Source: Clostridium sp. (GTDB taxonomy: Bacteria > Bacillota > Clostridia > Clostridiales > Clostridiaceae). Taken from it: a DNA stretch of 64,000 nucleotides. Positions 1 through 11,468 of the stretch are shown in pieces; the stretch's first letter is position 1; every line of letters starts with the position of its first letter. The stretch covers positions 1 through 64,000 of the forward strand of contig JALENK010000083.1 of NCBI GenBank assembly GCA_022767515.1. The letters run 5' to 3'. Made by a program: the position numbers and the translations under genes. The notes under the pieces were generated by a model that was given only the letters and a program-made list of their open reading frames with translations, made no database searches and was not told the origin of the DNA.

Positions 1-71
1 AATAATTAAGTTTAAATTTACATATATATTGTGCTATAATAAAAAATAATATAGAAACAGGAGTGGAATTT

Positions 72-953
72 ATGAAAATGAAGTCTATTATTTCAAAAAT
101 ACTAATCTGTACTATTACAGCAAGCACATTATTCACAAGCTCACCTAAAACTGCTTATGCTGATTCATACAAAGTAGTTACTTTAGGTAATGATTTAAAT
201 GAAGACCAAAAATCTGAAATGTTAGAATACTTTGGTGTAAATAAGGATGATGCTCAAGTATTAACTATTACTTCTAAGGAAGAATATGATGCACTTTCTA
301 AAATTGCTACATCCTCCCAAATTGGTAGTCGTTCAATATCATGCTCATATGTTGATACCTCTTACTCTGATGGATTGATTATTCAAACTAAAAATCTAAC
401 ATGGGTAACTGATGGGATGATAAGAAATGCTTTAATAACTGCTGGTGTCACAAAAGCTAAAGTAATAGCTGCTTCTCCATTTAAAGTATCAGGTACTGCA
501 GCATTAACAGGTATATTAAAAGGTTTCGAAAAAAGTGATAATGGTAGTGAACTTTCAGAAGAAAAAAAAGAAGCTGCTAATGAAGAATTAATGGTTACTG
601 GTAACCTTAGTGATAAAATTGGACAAGATGATGCCACAAATTTAATGAATGAAATAAAAACAGAAATAATCAAAGATAAACCAGATTCACAAAATGAATT
701 AGAAAAAACAGTTAAAGATGTAATAAATGATTATAAATATGATTTATCAAATACAGACATAGAACAAATAAATAATGTAATGGCTAAAATCAATAGTCTT
801 GATATTAACTACAATGACATAAAAAATTATTTATCTGATATTACAGACAGTTTAAAAGATAAAATAGATAGTGATGCTGTTAAAGGATTTTTCTCTAAAA
901 TAGCAGATTTCTTTAAAGGTATATGGGATTCTATTGTAAACTTCTTTAACTAG
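72..953 (+). CDS. Secreted DUF1002-family protein
   Basis: N-terminal signal peptide (MKMKSIISKILICTITASTLFTSSPKTAYA); DUF1002-like sequence (TWVTDGMIRNALITAGVTKAKVIAASPFKVSGTAALTGILKGFE); GGAGTGG SD before ATG at 72. Confidence 0.8.
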   Translation: MKMKSIISKILICTITASTLFTSSPKTAYADSYKVVTLGNDLNEDQKSEMLEYFGVNKDDAQVLTITSKEEYDALSKIATSSQIGSRSISCSYVDTSYSDGLIIQTKNLTWVTDGMIRNALITAGVTKAKVIAASPFKVSGTAALTGILKGFEKSDNGSELSEEKKEAANEELMVTGNLSDKIGQDDATNLMNEIKTEIIKDKPDSQNELEKTVKDVINDYKYDLSNTDIEQINNVMAKINSLDINYNDIKNYLSDITDSLKDKIDSDAVKGFFSKIADFFKGIWDSIVNFFN

Positions 954-961
954 TAGTAAAT

Positions 962-989
962 AAGAGGGGGCCTTTACTATCCCCCTCTT
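962..989. terminator. Bidirectional intrinsic terminator between convergent genes
   Basis: aagaggggg/ccccctctt perfect stem. Confidence 0.85.
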
Positions 990-993
990 GAAA

Positions 994-2301
994 CTAATCT
1001 CTTAAAATATTCAAATCTTCACCATTTAATATTTTTTTCATTGTTCTCATAGAACACATTTTTCCACACATTGTACAACTTTCTTCATCATGTGGCTTTG
1101 ATGACTCTCTATATTTTCTAGCTTTATCAGGGTCTAATGCTAAGTTAAACATTGTTTCCCAATCTATATCAGCTCTAGCTTTACTCATCTTGTTATCCCA
1201 ATCTATTGCACCTGGAATTCCCTTAGCTATATCAGCTGCATGTGCTGCTATCTTTGAAGCAATTATTCCTTCCTTCATATCATTTAAGTCAGGTAATCTC
1301 AAATGCTCAGCTGGAGTTACATAACATAGAAAATCTGCACCATATGTTGCTGCAATTGCTCCACCTATAGCTGAAGTTATGTGATCGTATCCTGGGGCTA
1401 TATCTGTAACTAATGGTCCAAGTACATAAAAAGGTGCTCCATGACAAAGCTTCTTTTCTATAAGCATATTAGCCTTTATTTCATTTAATGGCATATGTCC
1501 AGGTCCTTCAATCATAACTTGTACATTCTTTTCCCAAGCTCTCTTAGTAAGTTCTCCTAAAGTGATTAATTCTTTAATTTGACTTGGATCTGTAGCATCA
1601 TGTACTGAACCTGGTCTACAAGCATCTCCAAGTGATATTGTCATATCATACTTTGCACAAATATCTAGTAATTCATCATAATATTCAAAGAAAGGATTTT
1701 CAGCTTGATTTAATTCCATCCATGCAAATAATAAAGATCCTCCTCTTGATACTACATGTGTTAATCTTCTGTTTCTCTTAATTGTTTCAAGAGTTTCTCT
1801 ATTTAATCCAGCATGAATTGTAATAAAGTCAACACCATCTTGTCCATGTTTTTCAACTACATCTAAAAATTCTTTAGCTGTAATGTCTTTTAATTCTTTA
1901 TCATAAAAACCAACAGCATCATATATAGGAACTGTACCAAGCATTGCAGTCGACATATCAACTATCTTCTTTCTCATTCCTTCAGTCTTTCCATAATTAG
2001 ATAAGTCCATTATAGCTTCTGCTTTCATTTCTAATGCAACTCTAACCTTTTCTAATTCTGGTTCACTTTCAGGACAATCCTTAGAAATACCTAAGTTAAC
2101 ATTTATTTTAGTTCTTAATCCTTCACCAACCCCTTCTGGTGATAAAGCCTTATGATTCTTATTAGCTGGTATTGCAATCTTTCCTTCTGCAACCTTAGCT
2201 CTTATATACTCTACATCCCTATTTTCTTTCTCTGCAACAATTTCCATTTCTTTTGTTATAATGCCCTTTTTAGCAGCATCCATTTGAGTTGAATATTCCA
2301 T
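994..2301 (-). CDS. thiC: Phosphomethylpyrimidine synthase ThiC
   Basis: ThiC motifs and C-terminal CxxCxxxC cluster ([11 protein letters not shown]); true ATG at 2301 with AGGAG SD. The longer ORF to 2367 runs through the riboswitch terminator. Confidence 0.95.
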   Translation of the reverse strand: MEYSTQMDAAKKGIITKEMEIVAEKENRDVEYIRAKVAEGKIAIPANKNHKALSPEGVGEGLRTKINVNLGISKDCPESEPELEKVRVALEMKAEAIMDLSNYGKTEGMRKKIVDMSTAMLGTVPIYDAVGFYDKELKDITAKEFLDVVEKHGQDGVDFITIHAGLNRETLETIKRNRRLTHVVSRGGSLLFAWMELNQAENPFFEYYDELLDICAKYDMTISLGDACRPGSVHDATDPSQIKELITLGELTKRAWEKNVQVMIEGPGHMPLNEIKANMLIEKKLCHGAPFYVLGPLVTDIAPGYDHITSAIGGAIAATYGADFLCYVTPAEHLRLPDLNDMKEGIIASKIAAHAADIAKGIPGAIDWDNKMSKARADIDWETMFNLALDPDKARKYRESSKPHDEESCTMCGKMCSMRTMKKILNGEDLNILRD

Positions 2302-2327
2302 AATACATCTCCTTAAAATTATTAAAT

Positions 2328-2356
2328 TAAAAAACCTAGCAAAATTTTTGCTAGGC
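2328..2356 (-). terminator. Riboswitch expression-platform terminator
   Basis: minus strand CCTAGCAAAAATTTTGCTAGG followed by TTTTTT. Confidence 0.8.
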
Positions 2357-2383
2357 CACTGTGTCATAATTTTTATTATTAAT

Positions 2384-2472
2384 TTGCTTTCCTACGATGG
2401 TATTATCCATATCAGGTACAAGAGTTAGAATAAAATTCTTCTCAGCTGAAAACAGCACCCCTAGCATTTTAC
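2384..2472 (-). promoter_or_regulatory. TPP (THI-box) riboswitch aptamer
   Basis: minus strand GGGGTGCT...GCTGAGAAG...ACCTGATATGGATAATACCATCGTAGGAAAGCA, matches THI-box consensus; upstream of thiC. Confidence 0.95.
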
Positions 2473-2507
2473 TAAATATTTAATTCTCTAAATTATTATA
2501 ACATTAC

Positions 2508-4703
2508 TTATTCTGCAAATCCACTATTTTCCCATTCTTCTTTACATTTTTTTGTACATTTATTCACAACTGATTTGAATAAAACTCCAATTAATAAGGA
2601 TACTATCATAAATATAACTAATTTTAAAATATTGCTATATAGTGCTACAGGGGCAATTTCTCGTGATACCTCCCTCATTATTCCTATAGAATATTTAAAT
2701 GGTAAATATGGATTTATTATTTGATAAAATCGAGACATTACTTCTACTGGGAAAGTTCCTCCAGATGCACATAATTGTAAGACTAACAAAATTATACCTA
2801 AAATCTTTCCAATAATACCAAATACTGATGAAAAAGTATATAAAATTGTTACAAACACTATACTTATAAATATGCTTAATAAAAATAATAATCCTGGATG
2901 TTCAACATAAACACCAAGCACAAATAAATTTCCTGCTGTTAAAATTATTGACTGTACTACTCCTATAGTAATAAAAGTTAGTAATTTTCCAAAATATTCT
3001 TGAGTATCACTTACTTCTAAATCTTCTTTTGCCTTTTTTGCCTTTGTAGTTAATAGCATTACTAATAAGTAACCAGCTATCCATAATCCCAATGTTGAAA
3101 AGAATGGCGCAAGCTGAGAACCATAATTAGGCATTGAATGTATTGATTCTTTATCAATTACTACTGGATTTCTAAAGAACTCTCCTGTTTTTTCATAGTT
3201 ATTTTCTAATATTTTTACAATTTCATCTACATCATAATTATCTGATACATCCTTTGCCTTGTTTAATACTAATTCTAACTTATTACTTACAGATGGTATA
3301 ACATCCTTTAATTTACCAAATTCACCATCTCCAAATTTAAGAATTGAATCTAATTGTCCTAAAAAATTACTTATATCTGGCAATGCTTTATCAATATTTT
3401 CTGCAATATTTATATTAATATTATTACTTGAAGTTATTTTATCACCCAAATTATTAATTGTAGGTAATAAAAGATTGTCATAATTATCTTTTATATTTAC
3501 TACCACATCATAAGTTGCATTTACAAGAGCTTTGATATCATCTAGGCTTGATAATTCTATCTTCTCTTTATTTTTTATATTTGTAATCATTGCATCTATT
3601 TTATTATTTGCATTTGTTAAATTATTTGAAATAGTATTAAAATGATTAATAATATTTGTTAAACCTTGATTTGAAATTATACTATTTATATATGATAATA
3701 CTCTATTTACTCCATTAATAACAGATATTCCTTTTTCAATCTTAGTTTTAATTGTTGTGAGTACATTAATTTCCGTATCAGTTACCATTGTCTGACCTGC
3801 TTGAATTCCTGCATTTATCTTATTAATATCAACAGAATTTAGTATGTCCTTTGTATCATTAAGCACAGAAATCAATACATCTAAATCTTGCTTAATAACA
3901 TTTCCAACCTGATTTTTGTTTACCTTCAAGTCTTTTGAACATTCCCTTATATTATTCACAATATCCTGACCCTGATATAATATTTTTGAGATTTTAGGCA
4001 TCAGATTATTTATATTATTTAATGCTTCTCTACTAGAAGTAATCCCATTTTGTACATTTTCTATAGATTTATCTATTTTAGGCAAATCTTCATTTACTTC
4101 TTTTACTAATTCTAATAGTTTTATTATATCTGGTTTATATTCCTTAGCCTTTATCCCTAAATTATTTAATTGTTCAAATATTGCTTCATCAACACTTTGA
4201 ATAATATCACCATTTAATTCATCCTTAATATCATTTGCCCCTGAATCTGCCATTTTTGATGCTATGGGATTAAGCTTTTGATTTAAAATATATTTAATAT
4301 CTACATTGTCCTTATCAATACTTCTTTCCCCAAATAATTCCTTACTAAAATCTTTTGGAATAATTATCTTTGCATAATAAGTCCCCTCTTCTATTCCCTC
4401 ATCAGCTTTTTCCTCAGAAACTAAATTCCATCCATACTTATTTTCCTTTATTAATTCATTAGTTATTTCATTTCCTATATTATACTTATAATCATATACT
4501 TTATAACCCTCGTCATTATTTACAATAGCTATTTGTACATCATTTGTTTTTCCATAAGGGTCCCAATCTGCCTTTAAGTTTATCCATGTATATAAACAAG
4601 GAAGTATTAATATTGCTCCTACAATTATTAATGCACCTATATGAGTAAAAATACTTTTTAAATCTCTGATATATATCTTAAAAATATTCTTCATATTATA
4701 CAT
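2508..4703 (-). CDS. YhgE/Pip-family membrane protein (ABC-2-like C-terminus)
   Basis: N-terminal TM and ADWDPYGxTNDVQIAIVNNDEGY motif, long coiled-coil centre, C-terminal multi-TM. Confidence 0.85.
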   Translation of the reverse strand: MYNMKNIFKIYIRDLKSIFTHIGALIIVGAILILPCLYTWINLKADWDPYGKTNDVQIAIVNNDEGYKVYDYKYNIGNEITNELIKENKYGWNLVSEEKADEGIEEGTYYAKIIIPKDFSKELFGERSIDKDNVDIKYILNQKLNPIASKMADSGANDIKDELNGDIIQSVDEAIFEQLNNLGIKAKEYKPDIIKLLELVKEVNEDLPKIDKSIENVQNGITSSREALNNINNLMPKISKILYQGQDIVNNIRECSKDLKVNKNQVGNVIKQDLDVLISVLNDTKDILNSVDINKINAGIQAGQTMVTDTEINVLTTIKTKIEKGISVINGVNRVLSYINSIISNQGLTNIINHFNTISNNLTNANNKIDAMITNIKNKEKIELSSLDDIKALVNATYDVVVNIKDNYDNLLLPTINNLGDKITSSNNININIAENIDKALPDISNFLGQLDSILKFGDGEFGKLKDVIPSVSNKLELVLNKAKDVSDNYDVDEIVKILENNYEKTGEFFRNPVVIDKESIHSMPNYGSQLAPFFSTLGLWIAGYLLVMLLTTKAKKAKEDLEVSDTQEYFGKLLTFITIGVVQSIILTAGNLFVLGVYVEHPGLLFLLSIFISIVFVTILYTFSSVFGIIGKILGIILLVLQLCASGGTFPVEVMSRFYQIINPYLPFKYSIGIMREVSREIAPVALYSNILKLVIFMIVSLLIGVLFKSVVNKCTKKCKEEWENSGFAE

Positions 4704-4714
4704 CTCCTGTCTAA

Positions 4715-6841
4715 TTATAATCCACTTTCTTCAAAGCTCTCTTCAAGCAAGTTCTTAGGTCTTCCAAATATTGTTTTAAAAACTATTCCTAAGAATAAGA
4801 AAATAATCATAAATAATAATAATAATAAAATATTCTTTATTAATAATGTACTTGTTATCCCGCCTATAGCTTCTCTATATAAACCAATAGAATATGTAAA
4901 TGGTAATAATGGACTCAACCCTTTAAATGCATATCCATTAACTTGAATTGGATATATCCCCCCAGATGCTGCTACTTGAAGTACTAAAACAACTAATGAC
5001 AATCCCTTTCCTATTGCTCCAAGACATGAAGTTATTGTGAATACTATTGTTTGAAATACCAAACTAACTAGTACACCAAACATAACAAATAAAAATGGAT
5101 GTTTACTGTCTACACCTAATATAAATATCTCACCAAGTGTCATAACTAATGATTGTAATATACCTAATGTAATAAAAAATAAATATTTACCAACATACTC
5201 TTTTCTTGCTGAGAGATTTTCTTTTTTATAATTCTTTGCCTTACAAGTAGTTAATGCTACTAATAATAGTGCACCAATCCACAATCCAAGTGAATTATAG
5301 AATGGAGTTATTTCTGAACCATAATTATCTATTGGGTATAATATTTGCTTATCTATGTTTATTGGGCTTGATAAAAACGTACTTTCATCTTCCAAATCTA
5401 TCTGCAAAAGTTCAGCTAATTTCTGCTTTTTATCCTCATAATTTAATTTATCAAATTTTTTAACAAAATCAGCTAACTTTTCTTTAAATATAGGGAATTT
5501 AGTTTTAATATTTTCAAAATTTGTCCCATTAAGACTCTCTCCTACATTAAACATATTCTTAAGCTCACTAACTTGATTTAGAATTTCCTGAATTTCTTTA
5601 AATAAATTTGTACCATCATTACATATGTTAATTGTATCTGAAAAAATACTATCAATTTGATTTAATAAAGTCCCTCCACCATCATTTAAAGATATTATTA
5701 AATCACAACTTTTAATAACAGCCTTCTTAATATCATTTAATCTATCAGCTGACAATGCTTCCCCATTATCAATTTTAGTAATAGTTCCATCCAATATTAC
5801 AGATATATAAATTACAGATTGTTCTATCTGCTTTAAATGTTCAATAGAATTATTACCTTCTAATAATTTAATTATACTATTTAACTTAGTATCAAAATCT
5901 ATTAATCCATCCCTAACTATAATTAGAGTTTTTTTAATATCCTCTATTGATTGATTAATCTCAATACTATTTATTAATGCCTTATACGATTCTGCCATAG
6001 CTATTCCTGACTTTAAGGCTTGTTTTATAAATGGGGTTGTCTGATTAATTGTCATATTAATAGAATTTAAATAACTACCTAACTGCTCCAAATCTTTACC
6101 TAGTGTCTGATTTGTATTTCCTACTTTTTCAAATAATTGATTTGCTTTCTCTTCAAATTCATTAAATGTTAGTTCACTATTATCCACTTTATTAATAAGT
6201 TCTTGTATTGCCGGCATCAAATCATTTAATTTATGTACTGTATCTACAGCTCCATCTATTTTATCTTCTGACTGTTCAGCAGTATTTCCTACAACACTTA
6301 CAATCTTAAATATCATTTCATTTACTATTGAAACAAATTTTTTTCTTAGTTCATATTTAATTGTTTCTACACCTTTTTTAGTAATAATTGGAGTTACAGG
6401 ATTTATTTTTTCATTCACTAAATATTTTATTTTGGACTGAATAATTTCATCATTTGATATAGACAATAAACATTCTGTAAAATCCTCTGGTATTATTAAG
6501 GCTGCATAAAAATTTCCTGCATCAACACCATTTCTAGCATCTTTTTCACTCACAAAACACCATTCTAGAGAATCATTATTTTCCAACTGTTCAATCAGCA
6601 TATCTCCTGCATTATATTTTTTCCCTATAATATCAAGAGTTCCACCTGCATCATTATTAGAAACTGCAACCTTTATAGAACCAGTATTCCCATATGGATC
6701 CCATGCAGCATCAATATTAAACCAAGCATAAAGAGACGGTAATATTATTAATGTTAAAATCATTAATATAGAAGTTACTCTTTTAAATACACCTTTCAAA
6801 TCACTTTTGTAAATCCCTAATATATCATTCAAAACCATCAT
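4715..6841 (-). CDS. YhgE/Pip-family membrane protein, tandem paralogue
   Basis: Same architecture (AAWDPYGNTGSIKVAVSNNDAGG); adjacent to the first copy. Confidence 0.85.
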   Translation of the reverse strand: MMVLNDILGIYKSDLKGVFKRVTSILMILTLIILPSLYAWFNIDAAWDPYGNTGSIKVAVSNNDAGGTLDIIGKKYNAGDMLIEQLENNDSLEWCFVSEKDARNGVDAGNFYAALIIPEDFTECLLSISNDEIIQSKIKYLVNEKINPVTPIITKKGVETIKYELRKKFVSIVNEMIFKIVSVVGNTAEQSEDKIDGAVDTVHKLNDLMPAIQELINKVDNSELTFNEFEEKANQLFEKVGNTNQTLGKDLEQLGSYLNSINMTINQTTPFIKQALKSGIAMAESYKALINSIEINQSIEDIKKTLIIVRDGLIDFDTKLNSIIKLLEGNNSIEHLKQIEQSVIYISVILDGTITKIDNGEALSADRLNDIKKAVIKSCDLIISLNDGGGTLLNQIDSIFSDTINICNDGTNLFKEIQEILNQVSELKNMFNVGESLNGTNFENIKTKFPIFKEKLADFVKKFDKLNYEDKKQKLAELLQIDLEDESTFLSSPINIDKQILYPIDNYGSEITPFYNSLGLWIGALLLVALTTCKAKNYKKENLSARKEYVGKYLFFITLGILQSLVMTLGEIFILGVDSKHPFLFVMFGVLVSLVFQTIVFTITSCLGAIGKGLSLVVLVLQVAASGGIYPIQVNGYAFKGLSPLLPFTYSIGLYREAIGGITSTLLIKNILLLLLFMIIFLFLGIVFKTIFGRPKNLLEESFEESGL

Positions 6842-6910
6842 CCTCCTAAAATAGTAATACTTTTATTACAATGAACAATTATATACCTTTTAAAAAAAAT
6901 TACTAGTATA

Positions 6911-6950
6911 AAAAGGATTTTTAACAAAATTTTAAGTTAAAAATCCCTTC
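6911..6950 (-). terminator. Intrinsic terminator
   Basis: aaggatttttaac/gttaaaaatccctt stem downstream of 6968..7420. Confidence 0.7.
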
Positions 6951-6967
6951 TCTAGCCATAAACTATT

Positions 6968-7420
6968 TTACTTCTTTTTTTTATAATTTATTACATTATT
7001 CTTTTTCTGTAAATATAATAAAAATATTAATAGTGACATAATGGCAATAATTATAAACAACATAACAACATGCCACTCTGTATACCAAAACGCTAATGTT
7101 GAAAATACTACAAGTATAGCATTAGCAAGTCTTGCTACAAAAAAATCATACTTTTTTACAAATGCAGTTCCTACTGTTACAAATATTGTTAAAAAGCCTA
7201 AAATCACACCTGCAAAATTTACTCTCTCTGAACGCACTATAAGCATAAGAACACAAGCTATTACTGAATAGGCTTGAACAATACCAAAACCTACAGGCTT
7301 TTTTACAAATTTTCCACTTTTAATAAATAATAGAACAAATAATAATATAGGTATGAATATAGTTGCTATTAATAAAACAATAGCTAATATAAACCAATTG
7401 TCACCAATATAATTTTCCAT
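6968..7420 (-). CDS. Small polytopic membrane protein (unknown)
   Basis: 150 aa, about 5 predicted TM stretches, AGGAGATGT SD upstream. Confidence 0.65.
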   Translation of the reverse strand: MENYIGDNWFILAIVLLIATIFIPILLFVLLFIKSGKFVKKPVGFGIVQAYSVIACVLMLIVRSERVNFAGVILGFLTIFVTVGTAFVKKYDFFVARLANAILVVFSTLAFWYTEWHVVMLFIIIAIMSLLIFLLYLQKKNNVINYKKKK

Positions 7421-7474
7421 AATACATCTCCTTTTATAAAATATATGATTATATTAACACATATCACTATTTTA

Positions 7475-9178
7475 TTAAAGTTTTTTAACAGATTTTAAAT
7501 ATATAATAACCATAGAAAATGCTCCTATAAATATACCAAAAAATATTAATACCTTACCTATCCCATTAGATTTTTCTTCTATTACATCAGTATGCTTGTT
7601 AATTACTACTCTATATGTCTTTTCACTACCATCAGCAGCTCTACATAATATATTAAAATTTGACTCTTTAATTTTTCCAGCATACTCACTTTTATCAATT
7701 TTAATATCTCCAATCTGAACAATCTTAGAGCTTGAATTATTCATCGCTATTTTTAAATCTAAATCCTTTATATCTTGACCTTCTGGTACGCTTAAGGTAA
7801 AAGTATCATTTGAAAATAAACCAATCATATTATAACTTCCTATAGTAAAATTAGTAATTAGTTTATCACTAGACAATTCAGTTATAGCCTTAATTGTAAA
7901 GTTCATAGGATTTTTTAGTTTGCACTTAGTAACATCCACTAGCTTATCGTTAATAAGAATATAGCTCTCATTAGGATTTACCTCCGCCTTAAAGTTCCAT
8001 TCCTCTCTAGTTATCTCACAGCCAATCTCAGCTAAATCCTCTTTTTCTCCATAATCAATAGTAACCACTATCGCTCCCTTTCCCTTTGGAAGATAAAAAT
8101 TATTAGTTTCTATATCCATATATCCACAATATTCTACTATTCCCTCAGCTAATTTTACTTTATTTTCAATATCTATATTATTATTTATAACCTTAGCATA
8201 GGCAATTTCATAGTTTGCACCCACAGAGCCAGTCATTATTCTGACAGAACTTAATTTATTATATTCCTCACTAAAATCATATACATTGGCACACGTTAAT
8301 TTTTTATAATTATCTTCTTCACTAAAGTCTAGCTTGTTAATAGTTGATATTGCACCATACTTATCATGCTGATATATTTTATGTTTTCCATCTGTCTTTT
8401 GGGCCTTCCTTATTGCAAAATTAATAGGGTCACGCAATATGTTACAATCCTCATAAGATATCCACAAATATCCTCCTTCTTTATTATAATCTCCCCAACT
8501 ATTCTTTATTAACCATGCTCCATCTTTTTCTGGCTGTACTAAAAAATTATCTTTACTATAGTTGTCATCCCATCCAACAATAGCTATTCTATGCTTAAAT
8601 CCATCAGCATATAAATCATTATCATAGTACGAGGAAAAATCATTCCCCACAAAATAATCACTGTGAATATAGTTTGCACATACAGCCCCATATTTATAAA
8701 TAGCTTCCTTTATACTCTTTTCATCATTTTCCAAATACTCAATTTCAGAAACATCAAATAAAGTAGGAGCAGTATCCATATTTTGAGGTTTCTTTCCATT
8801 AAAAGAGCTATTATAAGTAATATCCTTTTCACTCTTTATTCCTTGTCCACTTGTAAAATAACCAATTACTGCTTCTGCCCATGAGCCTTCATCAGGATTT
8901 CTATTCCATCCATATCCGTTTCTATCTGGAGTACACCACCAATTCATATGTTCTTCTGATAAATCATTATCCCCCAAATTATTATATTTTAAATATGTCT
9001 CAAGAGCTGCTATTCCTGCAAATGCCCAACAAGTTCCTAATTCCCCTTGATCTCTTATATCTGTTATCCTATCTTCTTCTCTTGGGTCATATCTGCTATT
9101 AATTTCTAGTGCTTGTACTCGTACAAAATTAAATATAGTTATAATATATATAATTAATACTGATATTATTTTTTTCAT
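7475..9178 (-). CDS. C1A papain-like cysteine protease, secreted and membrane-anchored
   Basis: Signal peptide; DIRDQGELGTCWAFAG (Gln/Cys), KHRIAIVGWDD (His), WLIKNSWG (Asn); C-terminal TM. Confidence 0.85.
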   Translation of the reverse strand: MKKIISVLIIYIITIFNFVRVQALEINSRYDPREEDRITDIRDQGELGTCWAFAGIAALETYLKYNNLGDNDLSEEHMNWWCTPDRNGYGWNRNPDEGSWAEAVIGYFTSGQGIKSEKDITYNSSFNGKKPQNMDTAPTLFDVSEIEYLENDEKSIKEAIYKYGAVCANYIHSDYFVGNDFSSYYDNDLYADGFKHRIAIVGWDDNYSKDNFLVQPEKDGAWLIKNSWGDYNKEGGYLWISYEDCNILRDPINFAIRKAQKTDGKHKIYQHDKYGAISTINKLDFSEEDNYKKLTCANVYDFSEEYNKLSSVRIMTGSVGANYEIAYAKVINNNIDIENKVKLAEGIVEYCGYMDIETNNFYLPKGKGAIVVTIDYGEKEDLAEIGCEITREEWNFKAEVNPNESYILINDKLVDVTKCKLKNPMNFTIKAITELSSDKLITNFTIGSYNMIGLFSNDTFTLSVPEGQDIKDLDLKIAMNNSSSKIVQIGDIKIDKSEYAGKIKESNFNILCRAADGSEKTYRVVINKHTDVIEEKSNGIGKVLIFFGIFIGAFSMVIIYLKSVKKL

Positions 9179-9187
9179 ATTATCTCC

Positions 9188-10120
9188 TTAAGTAAAAAAT
9201 ACATACATTATAAAAGGTATGCTAATTAACGACATCAATGTTGTAATAAAGACAGTCTTAGCTGCCAGATTTTCATCATTTTTATATTCAGTTGCAAAAA
9301 GAACTGCAGTATTTGCCACAGGCATAGATAACATTATCATCATAAAACCTAAAATATACTCATCAGTTATAAATAGTTTTAATACATACCAAAATAAAAT
9401 CGGAATTAATATCTGCTTAATTGCTGTAAATGGATATACTTTCCATTCACTAAATACTGCTTTTATATCCATTCTTCCTAAGGTTGCTCCCATTATTATC
9501 ATTGCAATAGGTGAAGTAATTTCTCCAATCATTGAACATGTATCTGATAAAACTTGTGGAAATGTTATTCCTGAAAAATAAATTATAATAGCAATTACTG
9601 AACTAAAAATACCTGGAGTTAACAGTTTTTTTATATTAAATTTATCCTTTTGTTCTGTTCCATAATTAATCATTGTAATACCAAATGTAAAAACTGCTAA
9701 ATTAAATATTAAATTTACAATTGCAGCATCTAACATTGCACCTTCACCAAAAACAGCATGGATTATAGGAAAGCCCATAAATCCTACATTAGAAAATGAA
9801 TTCATAAACATATATAATCCCTGTTGCTTTTTAGAAATTGGTAAAATTTTAACTATAATCATACTTATAATAGGTAATGCAATTGCAAATATTACTATTG
9901 ATAATCCAAACATCTCTAAAACTCTGCCCATATCATGACTATTCTCTTCCTTCATAACAGAAGATAACATTAATGCTGGCATTGTGACATTCAATAATAA
10001 TTTAGTTAGCTTGTGCCTAAACTCCTCATCAATAAGCTTTATTCTGTATAACATAAAACCTACACAAATAATTAAAAATAATTTAATCATCTGATTACTA
10101 ATAACTACTATGTCTATCAT
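9188..10120 (-). CDS. AEC-family auxin efflux carrier-like transporter
   Basis: Ten-TM organisation; MNSFSNVGFMGFPI and MPVANTAVLFATEY motifs. Confidence 0.85.
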   Translation of the reverse strand: MIDIVVISNQMIKLFLIICVGFMLYRIKLIDEEFRHKLTKLLLNVTMPALMLSSVMKEENSHDMGRVLEMFGLSIVIFAIALPIISMIIVKILPISKKQQGLYMFMNSFSNVGFMGFPIIHAVFGEGAMLDAAIVNLIFNLAVFTFGITMINYGTEQKDKFNIKKLLTPGIFSSVIAIIIYFSGITFPQVLSDTCSMIGEITSPIAMIIMGATLGRMDIKAVFSEWKVYPFTAIKQILIPILFWYVLKLFITDEYILGFMMIMLSMPVANTAVLFATEYKNDENLAAKTVFITTLMSLISIPFIMYVFFT

Positions 10121-10207
10121 ATCTTTACTCCTATTCTTTCATTATCTTTACATAAAATTATACACTAATTTTAATTATATTCTCTAATGATTTCTAATTG
10201 GAATATA

Positions 10208-10242
10208 AAAATGGTTAAAGATTTGAAATCTTTAACCATTTT
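10208..10242 (-). terminator. Intrinsic terminator downstream of alr
   Basis: aatggttaaagattt/aaatctttaaccatt stem. Confidence 0.8.
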
Positions 10243-11401
10243 ATATATAATTTCTAACACTCACAACCCTACCATTCTTAGTATAGACTCTTGGTACCCT
10301 TTGTTTAAGCATACATATAATTTCATAATTTATGGTATTTAAATCTTTTGCAAAATCATCTGCATCATACTTTAACTCTCCCTCAGAACCTAAAAGTATG
10401 ACTTCATCTCCTATTTTTACATCTCCTATATCTGTAACATCAATCATACACTGATCCATACATATTCTTCCCACGATATTAGCAAACTTACCATTTACTA
10501 TAACCTTAGCTTTTCCACTCAAACCTCTAGAATATCCATCTGCATAACCAATTGGTAATGTTGCAATCAATGACTTTTTATTAGTCTTATATGTTCTACC
10601 ATAACTAATATACATATTTTCATCCATCTCTTTAATATGAGAAACTGTTGTCTTTAATGTAAGTGCCGGCTTTATACTTAACTTTGACTTATCTACATCA
10701 TCAGATGGATAATATCCATAAAGAATAATTCCTGCCCTAACTGCATCTAAAAAGGTTTCATGCATATCTATAATAGCTCCACTATTTGAACAATGCTTAA
10801 CTTCTATATCTACATTTCTATCATCTAACATTTTTATAAATGAAGTTAATTTTTCAAATTGCATATTAGTATATGTCTTATCTTTTTCATCTGCTGTAGA
10901 AAAATGAGTAAATAATCCTACTATTTCTATTCCTTTTAATTTACTAATTTCTTTGACTTCATCAGCAGATTTTTCATTTGGAATAAAACCAATTCTTCCC
11001 ATTCCTGTATCTAAAGCTATATGTATCTTAGCCTTAGTGTGCATTTCTTCTGCTATTTTAGATAATTCTTTTGCATATTCTAACGTACTTACAGTCTGCT
11101 CTATATTATAATTTATTAGTTCTTTAGCAAAAGTAATTGGTGTATAACCAAGTATCATAATTGGTGCATTTACATTATTCTTTCTAAGCTCTATACCCTC
11201 TGTAATAACTGCTACAGCAAGCCTTGAGACACCATTTTCAAGTAATGTATCTACAATATCAATAGCTCCATGACCATATGCATCCGCTTTTACTACTGCA
11301 ATTACTTCTCTTCCTTCAGACTGATTAACTATATTTTTAATATTATACTCTATATTATCCAAATTAATTTCTGCCCAAACAGGTCTCATTATTTTCTCCA
11401 T
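10241..11401 (-). CDS. alr: Alanine racemase
   Basis: [14 protein letters not shown]-lysine motif, [22 protein letters not shown]. Confidence 0.95.
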   Translation of the reverse strand: MEKIMRPVWAEINLDNIEYNIKNIVNQSEGREVIAVVKADAYGHGAIDIVDTLLENGVSRLAVAVITEGIELRKNNVNAPIMILGYTPITFAKELINYNIEQTVSTLEYAKELSKIAEEMHTKAKIHIALDTGMGRIGFIPNEKSADEVKEISKLKGIEIVGLFTHFSTADEKDKTYTNMQFEKLTSFIKMLDDRNVDIEVKHCSNSGAIIDMHETFLDAVRAGIILYGYYPSDDVDKSKLSIKPALTLKTTVSHIKEMDENMYISYGRTYKTNKKSLIATLPIGYADGYSRGLSGKAKVIVNGKFANIVGRICMDQCMIDVTDIGDVKIGDEVILLGSEGELKYDADDFAKDLNTINYEIICMLKQRVPRVYTKNGRVVSVRNYI

Positions 11402-11468
11402 AAAAAGCTTCCCTTCTTTAATTTATCTAATATCATTATTATATAAAAATACAATTTTATTTTATAGA

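Noticed and set aside
383-673. 96-aa antisense ORF in the DUF1002 gene
   Set aside because: No recognisable domain or SD; sense gene is well supported.
2302-2367. N-terminal extension of ThiC in the ORF track
   Set aside because: It runs through the riboswitch terminator; the ATG at 2301 has a proper SD.
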